The notes beneath the pieces were generated by a model. The model made no database searches. It saw only the letters and a list, made by a program, of their open reading frames with translations, and was not told the origin of the DNA. From Volucribacter psittacicida (GTDB lineage Bacteria > Pseudomonadota > Gammaproteobacteria > Enterobacterales > Pasteurellaceae), in NCBI RefSeq assembly GCF_004339025.1, contig NZ_SMFT01000001.1, positions 546,050 to 610,049 of the forward strand: 64,000 nt of DNA, given 5' to 3'. The position numbers were made by a program, and so were the translations under genes. Shown in pieces: positions 58,673 through 64,000 of this stretch. The first letter of the stretch is position 1. Every line of letters begins with the position of its first letter.

Positions 58673-59398
58673 TCAAACCAACGCAGTTTGCATATAACCT
58701 AACCGATCAATATTGGTAAGATAATGCCCTAATTCTTGTTCTTCAGGTTTATAAAGATAAGGGATTTCCCCTAATAAAGGTGCATCAATTTTTTGCGATA
58801 AAATATCAATCACTTCCGCATAATGCCCAAGGCAAGGATTAATTCGGTTTGCTACCCAACCGAGTAAAGGCACTCCCATGTGAAGAATAGATTGTGCCGT
58901 TAATAAACCATGATTGATACAGCCTTCTTTTATACCAACCACCAAAACCACTGGCATATTACGATCCTTTACCCAATGAGCAAAACTTTTTTCTCGGTTA
59001 ATGGGGGTCAACCACCCAAAAGTCCCCTCCACCAAAACGGATTGATAATTATTGACTAAATGATCTAAATGCTGATTAATTTTGTTGAGATCCACAAGAT
59101 CTTGGCAAGCCAAGGTAAGCATTTGCGATTGTTCAAAGGTATAACTATTTGCTTGCTCATAAGACAAATTTTCTCGGCTACTATTAAGCAATATTTTTAC
59201 GTCAAGGTTATCTTGTTGATGAGGCAAATTCTCTGAATAGGGTTGCGATTCGGCATAAACATTATCATTGGCATTATAGGCAATGGGTTTATAGCCCACG
59301 ATTTGAATATTTTGTTGCTGTAACGCTTGAATAATCGCACGACTAGCAATCGTCTTCCCCACATTGGTATCCGTTCCTGTAATAAAAAAACTACTCAT
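58673..59398 (-). CDS. bioD: BioD, dethiobiotin synthetase
   Basis: The 241-residue ATP-dependent enzyme of biotin synthesis has P-loop GTDTNVGKTIASRAI (residues 7-21), GYKPIAYNAND, LVEGTFGWLTPINREKS and GWVANRI. It stands alone, without other bio genes nearby. Confidence 0.92.
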   Translation of the reverse strand: MSSFFITGTDTNVGKTIASRAIIQALQQQNIQIVGYKPIAYNANDNVYAESQPYSENLPHQQDNLDVKILLNSSRENLSYEQANSYTFEQSQMLTLACQDLVDLNKINQHLDHLVNNYQSVLVEGTFGWLTPINREKSFAHWVKDRNMPVVLVVGIKEGCINHGLLTAQSILHMGVPLLGWVANRINPCLGHYAEVIDILSQKIDAPLLGEIPYLYKPEEQELGHYLTNIDRLGYMQTALV

Positions 59399-59646
59399 TT
59401 TTAATACTCCCCTTCATTTAAGTGGAAGGATTGTAAAAGAATTTGTCATTAAAAAAGTTGAGCTAACACAAATTTTTGTTGAATAGTCATAAGATTGTTA
59501 ATGTGATTTTAAATAGTTACGAACTATAAGCCAAAGACTATGCTTTACCCAAAACTAATTTCGCCTGTTCAAGCTTGTTGTATTTGCTCATCAGTAATCT
59601 CTATACTAATATTCTACGAGCCTCACTATGCACTTATTTATGTTGA

Positions 59647-60254
59647 TTATTTATGTTGATTACTAAATAAACTTAACGCTGTTTGCATAACATTCATGCT
59701 CGTTAGCGCATTGCTATCTACCGAAACACTAACACTTTGCGTTTCTAATTTTCTGTGATTTTGAGTATCTTGTAAAACTATACTGCCTGTTCTAAAAGGA
59801 TTTTTCTCCGCCTCTGCTTAGCTGGTAATTAAAATCTCCTTTAATTGGCTATGACCTTTGACATTGACGTTAAGCTGTAAAAACTCAAGCTCTAACATTG
59901 CTTTTTTTTGCTTTACTCTTTTAAGTATTTCCCATAAAACTGAAAAACATTCCTCTTGATAGGCTTCTAAGCGTTCTTTCAAGCCTGCTCTCACTTTATT
60001 AGGATTCACCGAAAGTAACCAACCATTTAATTTTGAAATAGGCATACAGAGTTTTTTATATCTTTTTCCGTTTTTCCCGTTGTAGTAATATGAGTAAAAC
60101 TGAACTTACTTGACTGATCGATTAATTTTCTATGTTGAGACTTCCAATCAAGTCCAATCCCTTCAACAATCTCACGCATAGCAACATAGGCTACACCATT
60201 GTCATCCACTAATGTGATTTGTTGTCCTAAAAATTCTTCTTTTAATGTTTCCAT
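59647..60254 (-). pseudogene. phage antirepressor (P22_AR_N type), frameshifted and interrupted
   Basis: The N-terminal part reads MVYVAMREIVEGIGLDW-like antirepressor sequence from 60254 ([31 protein letters not shown]). The frame shifts near 60045 into [20 protein letters not shown], stops at TAA 59818-59820, and continues in the same frame as AEAEKNPFRTGSIVLQDTQN and LSLFSNQHK to 59647. One frameshift plus one nonsense codon make it nonfunctional. Such antirepressors normally oppose the phage repressor. Confidence 0.75.
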
Positions 60255-60294
60255 ATGATATTCCTTTTGTGGGTTAGAAAAATTATTGTTTTTA

Positions 60295-61003
60295 GGGCTG
60301 AACTAGATAACTGACAAATTTCCCACTTAGGATACAATAGTTCAATGAGAAAAAGTCGTCTAAGTCAATATAAACAACACAAACTTATTGAGCTTTTCGT
60401 GGCAGGCATTACGGCACGAACAGCCGCCGAACTGAATGTCAATAAAAATACAGCAGCCTTTTATTTTCATCGCTTACGGTTACTCATTTATCAAAATAGT
60501 CCTCATTTAGAAATGTTTGAGGAAGAAGTTGATGAAAGTTATCTTGGTGGTGCTCGTAAGGGTAAACGAGGACGTGGTGTCGCAGGTAAATTCGCTGTAT
60601 TCGGGCTTTTGAAGCGTAATAGTAAGGTTTATACTGTTGCTGTTCCTAATACAAAATCAGCGATATTACTGCCTATTATTCGAGAAAAAGTAAAACCTGA
60701 TAGTATTGTTTACACCGATACTTATCGCAATTATGATGTACTTGATGTGAGTGAATTTAGTCATTTTCGCATTAATCACAGCACACATTTTGCTGAACAT
60801 CATAACCATATTAATGGCATTGAGAATTTTTGGAGTCAAGCAAAACGTTATTTGCGTAAGTTTAATGGTATTCCTAAAACCCATTTTGAGCTATATTTAA
60901 AAGAGTGTGAATGGCGTTTTAATCACAGTAACATAAAGTCTCAAATTCCCATTTTAAAACAATTAGTTAAGAGTAATTTGTTCTAGTTATCTAGTACAGC
61001 CCC
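60295..61003 (+). mobile_element. IS1595-family (IS1016-like) insertion sequence
   Basis: The element is about 709 bp with inverted ends GGGCTGAACTAGATAACTGA (left) and, as complement, GGGGCTGTACTAGATAACTA (right). It carries one intact transposase gene and lies between two damaged phage genes. No clear target duplication is visible. Confidence 0.85.
60345..60986 (+). CDS. IS1595-family transposase (IS1016 subgroup)
   Basis: The 213-residue transposase has the DDE/N-type core: VDESYLGGARKGKRG (first Asp), IVYTDTYRNYD (second Asp) and NHINGIENFWSQAKRYL (N/E helix). A short N-terminal helix-turn-helix (TARTAAELNVNKNTAAFYFH) precedes it. Full length, no stop, so probably active. Confidence 0.92.
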   Translation: MRKSRLSQYKQHKLIELFVAGITARTAAELNVNKNTAAFYFHRLRLLIYQNSPHLEMFEEEVDESYLGGARKGKRGRGVAGKFAVFGLLKRNSKVYTVAVPNTKSAILLPIIREKVKPDSIVYTDTYRNYDVLDVSEFSHFRINHSTHFAEHHNHINGIENFWSQAKRYLRKFNGIPKTHFELYLKECEWRFNHSNIKSQIPILKQLVKSNLF

Positions 61004-61004
61004 T

Positions 61005-61064
61005 TTATTTAAAATAAAGATCAGAAATCTCTCTTGCGGATCTAGTCGGTTCATTGCGTGCCAT
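61005..61064 (-). pseudogene. truncated phage-like reading frame cut by the IS
   Basis: It reads MARNEPTRSAREISDLYFK and stops at 61005-61007 at the IS border. It is probably the start of a regulatory gene cut off by the insertion. Confidence 0.45.
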
Positions 61065-61084
61065 TGCGATGATTCCTTGTTACA

Positions 61085-61282
61085 TTAGTCCTGATATTCA
61101 GGAAATAACTCACTTTTAGGGAGGCCTGTAACCTTTTTCCATTTATCAGCTGAAATATCTTGAGTAGAGATTTTTCCACCTGATTTTTTTATGCGATAAA
61201 TAAATTGAGAGGTTTTACCTAAGGATCGAGCTAATTTAACTTGTGAACCAGCTGCCTTTATTGCTTTCTCAATAGGTGTCAT
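61085..61282 (-). CDS. YdaS/Cro-like phage regulator
   Basis: The 65-residue helix-turn-helix protein (EKAIKAAGSQVKLARSLGKT, SQFIYRIKKSGGKISTQDIS) is of the YdaS/Cro type. It is divergent from the CI-like repressor, the usual lysogeny switch arrangement. Confidence 0.8.
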   Translation of the reverse strand: MTPIEKAIKAAGSQVKLARSLGKTSQFIYRIKKSGGKISTQDISADKWKKVTGLPKSELFPEYQD

Positions 61283-61307
61283 ATTTTCCTCAATATATAA
61301 TTTAAAT

Positions 61308-61322
61308 CAATCAACTAGATTG
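61308..61322. promoter_or_regulatory. candidate phage operator
   Basis: CAATC-AACTA-GATTG is a short perfect dyad in the 125-bp Cro/CI intergenic gap. Other A/T-rich dyads occur nearby. Confidence 0.35.
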
Positions 61323-61407
61323 TAAATTCAATATTTAATTATGCAAATATCTAATTTATTGAAAAATTAAATCTTTTGTTTAAACTTGCTAAAAAATGGA
61401 GAATGGA

Positions 61408-62082
61408 ATGGATAGAGATCAAATTGTTATTAACCGCTTAAAACAGCTGATTAATGAAACTGGTATTAGCAAAGCGGAACTAAGTCGGATAGCTAAAAAG
61501 ACCCCTCAAGCAGTGAATAACTGGTTTAATAATGGAAAAATCAGCGTAGCCTCTGCTAGACTGATTTGCGATAAATTAGGTTATTCTGTGAATTGGCTAT
61601 TAGGAAGTGAAAAAGCATTAAATAAGCCTGATGTTGCTATTATCGAAGACAAAGATTATAGCGATACGCATATTAAAATCGATTTATACGATATTAAATT
61701 ATCAGCAGGGACAGGAAAAGGCTGTGTTGTTGAATGGGTACCGAGAAAATCCGAAGAACCTTTATTATTTCGTCAGGCGTGGTTTAAGCATAAATATGTA
61801 TTCCCAGATAGCTGTAAAGCCATGTATGTCAGAGGACACAGTATGGCCCCTGTCTTAAAAGATTGGGATACAGTTATTGTAAATATCCATGATACAGAAA
61901 TCGCAGATGGTGAAGTTTATGCACTGATTTATAAAGAGAACTTTTATATTAAACAAGTTGTCCGCAATGGAGATAAAATTACCCTAATCAGCTTTAATCC
62001 TGATTATGATCCGATCGATATTTCAGGTGATCAATTAAAAGATTTACAAATTGTTGGACGTCAAATTTGGCGTGGTGGTTGA
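61408..62082 (+). CDS. CI-like phage repressor with S24 (LexA-type) peptidase domain
   Basis: The protein has 224 residues from the ATG at 61408, which follows GGAG at 6 bp; the in-frame ATG at 61396 lacks a ribosome site. The helix-turn-helix is at 10-60 (ISKAELSRIAKKTPQAVNNW). The S24 domain has the Ser of RGHSMAPVL, the Lys of FYIKQVV and a possible self-cleavage Ala-Gly in LSAGTGKG. It would repress phage genes and be removed after DNA damage. It still looks intact although its prophage is decayed. Confidence 0.88.
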   Translation: MDRDQIVINRLKQLINETGISKAELSRIAKKTPQAVNNWFNNGKISVASARLICDKLGYSVNWLLGSEKALNKPDVAIIEDKDYSDTHIKIDLYDIKLSAGTGKGCVVEWVPRKSEEPLLFRQAWFKHKYVFPDSCKAMYVRGHSMAPVLKDWDTVIVNIHDTEIADGEVYALIYKENFYIKQVVRNGDKITLISFNPDYDPIDISGDQLKDLQIVGRQIWRGG

Positions 62083-62288
62083 GCGTAGGCAAATTTTATA
62101 GATATTCTGGATACTTGGCGACTGATTGGGTGTTCTGGTATTCGGTTTTGTTGTGATGGGGTAATGTTGGCTAAATCTAGCATAATAATTGAATATAAAT
62201 ATCAGTAAATATTTTTATGACTTATGATTAGTTAATATAGGAATTTTCTATAGAGATTTTATATAAAAAGATATTAAGGAGAGAGTAA
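62083..62288. other. 206-bp gap before the ParB-domain gene
   Basis: I see no gene; an A/T-rich promoter region precedes the AAGGAG at about 62276. Confidence 0.4.
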
Positions 62289-63677
62289 ATGAAAAAAACA
62301 ATTAGCATTAATCGTCTATATTTAGATACAAAAAACCCTAGACATTCACCTATTGAAAAGCAAAAAGAAATAATTAAATCTCTAATAGAAAATGAAAAGA
62401 TAAAGGATTTGGCAAAAGATATTTCAGAAGAAGGACTTACTAATCCTTTAGATCTGGTTGGTATTACGATTGAAAATAATAAAAGAATTGTTTTAGAAGG
62501 AAATAGACGTGTTTGTGCATTAAAATTACTTCTTAATCCAGAACTTGCCCCTAAAAAATATCAAAAATATTTTAATAAGCTAAAACAAAATATTAAGCAA
62601 CCTATTAAAAAAATTATTGTCCATCAGTTTGACTCAAGGGATGAAGCTTCTCATTGGTTAGCAAAATTACACTCTGCAAGCTCAAAAGCAGCAAGGAAAT
62701 CATGGAGTACCGAACAGCAAACTCGTTTTGAACAATCTACAAATGGGCAACCTAATCATGCTGCCGCATTAACTATTCTTGATTTCTCGCTAGAAAATAA
62801 CCTTATTCAACCTGAACAGTCACAAAAAGTGATTACTACAATTACCCGTATGTTAAGCACTCCAGAAGTCCGAGAAGCATTTGGAATATTAACTAGCGTG
62901 AAAGAGCGTAATATCCAAATAAATATTCAACCAAAAGAATTTAAAGAAATATTAATTCAATACTTTAAAGATGTAGATAACAAAGAACATAATATAGGTT
63001 CACGTTCGACTAAAGTAGATAGATTAAAATATATTGAATATCTCAAGAATCATGGAAAAATTCCAAACGTCCGTTTATCTAATGGAATAAGTTTAATTTC
63101 AGGAATCGCATCAACAGGAAGTAAGCCTCCACAACAAACATCACCTACATCTACTACATTAGTAAAACCAAAACCTATAAAAAATCAATCTCAAGCAAAA
63201 TCTAAAGAATCAATTATTGATTATGAATTATCAATTTCAGTTGATAAAATTCAATCTATTTACTTTGAAATCAAAGACAAATTAAATGTCCATATTACCC
63301 CTTATGCGACAGCTTCTTTATTACGAGCTTTAATTGAGCAAAGTTGTGACTATTTCCTAACTAAAACTAAAGGTATTCTATTTCACGACAAAGGAAAAAC
63401 CACCTTAATTAATGAAAACTCCACATTAAGAGCAAAAATATTAGGTATTGCACAACATTTGGAAAAAGAGACATTATTAGAGCCGAAAGAATTAGCTATG
63501 TTAATTAATGAATGCGCAGATAAAAAAGATGGCACAGGTACACTCAACCTACTACATAGTATTTTACACAACTATGCTCATAATATTAATGCCGAGCAAA
63601 TTATTAGTGCACATAACAATCTCAAACCATTTATTATCGCAATTTGGGAAAAATATTCCTGGCCAAATGGAAATTAG
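62289..63677 (+). CDS. ParB-N-domain protein, possible defence component
   Basis: The 462-residue protein starts with SINRLYLDTKNPRHSP and has ILEGNRR-type sequence (VLEGNRRVCALKLL, about residues 70-85), the ParB/Srx-like N-terminal fold with the GxxRR region. The middle has a helical LTILDFSLENNLI segment. The C-terminal 150 residues are helical with LLRALIEQSCDYFLTKTKG and LHSILHNYAHNINAEQI, a pattern I associate with ParB-domain proteins of defence islands (possibly HEPN-like); this is inference. AAGGAG precedes the start. It lies between a CI-like repressor and a DNA adenine methyltransferase. Confidence 0.65.
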   Translation: MKKTISINRLYLDTKNPRHSPIEKQKEIIKSLIENEKIKDLAKDISEEGLTNPLDLVGITIENNKRIVLEGNRRVCALKLLLNPELAPKKYQKYFNKLKQNIKQPIKKIIVHQFDSRDEASHWLAKLHSASSKAARKSWSTEQQTRFEQSTNGQPNHAAALTILDFSLENNLIQPEQSQKVITTITRMLSTPEVREAFGILTSVKERNIQINIQPKEFKEILIQYFKDVDNKEHNIGSRSTKVDRLKYIEYLKNHGKIPNVRLSNGISLISGIASTGSKPPQQTSPTSTTLVKPKPIKNQSQAKSKESIIDYELSISVDKIQSIYFEIKDKLNVHITPYATASLLRALIEQSCDYFLTKTKGILFHDKGKTTLINENSTLRAKILGIAQHLEKETLLEPKELAMLINECADKKDGTGTLNLLHSILHNYAHNINAEQIISAHNNLKPFIIAIWEKYSWPNGN

Positions 63678-63721
63678 AAAGCTATAATAGCCGATATACT
63701 CTAAAAAATAAAGTTACGGCT

Positions 63722-64000
63722 ATGCACTATACTCCATTACGTTATCCTGGAGGCAAATCCAAATTTGCTTCAACGATCAAACGAATTATTGAAAAAAATA
63801 ATCTCACAGGACACTACATAGAACCCTATGCTGGCGGAGCCGGTGTTGCTCTAGATGTGTTATTTAGTGGTTATTGTACAGATATCCATATCAACGATTT
63901 TGACTTGGCTATTTATCATTTTTGGAAATCTATTACTGAACAAACGGAAGATTTTATCCGTTTAGTAAATGATACTAAAGTTACTATTGATGAATGGCAT
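63722..64000 (+). CDS. D12-class DNA adenine methyltransferase (3' partial)
   Basis: The first 93 codons are open to the window edge. The protein begins MHYTPLRYPGGKSKF, then YIEPYAGGAGVALDVLF (SAM-binding motif I) and INDFDLAIYHFWK, typical Dam/D12 family. The catalytic DPPY motif lies beyond the window. It starts 44 bp after the ParB-domain gene. It could protect against a linked nuclease or be a phage methyltransferase. Confidence 0.9.
   Translation, partial: MHYTPLRYPGGKSKFASTIKRIIEKNNLTGHYIEPYAGGAGVALDVLFSGYCTDIHINDFDLAIYHFWKSITEQTEDFIRLVNDTKVTIDEWH

Overview
The window is a low-GC gammaproteobacterial chromosome segment, almost certainly Pasteurellaceae. The clearest sign is the Haemophilus/Pasteurella-type DNA uptake signal sequence (USS, AAGTGCGGT or its complement ACCGCACTT), present exactly about 22 times, often next to genes, sometimes at their start codons, and once as an inverted pair forming a terminator (57758-57788). 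OmpH/P2-type porins, zevAB, a pcnB-folK pair, a metT-leuW-gln-gln type tRNA block and a standalone siderophore ABC importer fit this family. I cannot name the species.

Layout. 1-6800: the end of a large CdiA/filamentous-haemagglutinin-type exoprotein carrying a lipase-like toxin domain, then a run of displaced toxin-tip/immunity cassettes: two tandem copies of a lipoprotein, an orphan CdiA fragment with its own lipoprotein, and a second orphan fragment with a nuclease-like tip followed by an Imm49-type immunity protein. 6860-10640: a four-gene iron-siderophore ABC importer (minus strand) behind a probable Fur box; a matching siderophore-interacting reductase lies at 29535-30527 behind its own Fur-like site. 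10700-12380: zevAB. 12600-12720: a strong terminator with no gene in front of it, a candidate small RNA. 12829-14499: ettA. 14861-23119: a minus-strand run ycfP-dsbD-dsrE-like-recB-recD. 23310-29378: CLC channel, ycaO, lolB-ispE, prs. 30748-33106: ushA and priC. 33587-35989: two porins. 36125-38093: mogA-glnB-AI-2E family permease. 38408-38783: four tRNA genes on the minus strand (Met, Leu, Gln, Gln). 39090-44104: the N-acetylglucosamine regulon (nagC, nagA, nagB, divergent nagE) with a NagC-like palindrome and a CRP-like site. 44217-44660: a dead transposase. 44777-50267: ybaL-type antiporter, then modABC with divergent modE. 50393-59398: grxB, pcnB-folK, topA, LysR regulator-folM, xthA, bioD.

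59640-64000 is a decayed prophage regulatory region: a broken antirepressor, an IS1595-family insertion sequence, a YdaS/Cro-like protein and a CI-like S24 repressor. It is followed by two genes with no visible phage role: a ParB-N-domain protein and a D12-class DNA adenine methyltransferase that runs off the window. This pair is the best candidate for an undescribed, possibly defence-related system here.

A family of about 106-bp intergenic elements with inverted ends (TATAGTCGTTTCAATTTAAA and its complement) recurs throughout the core region, as full copies and collapsed relics. It looks like a MITE family. One copy supplies the last codons and stop of priC, and another has landed in an IS remnant upstream of pcnB. 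A further point of note is pcnB, which lacks a good ATG and appears to start at AUU, as reported for E. coli pcnB.
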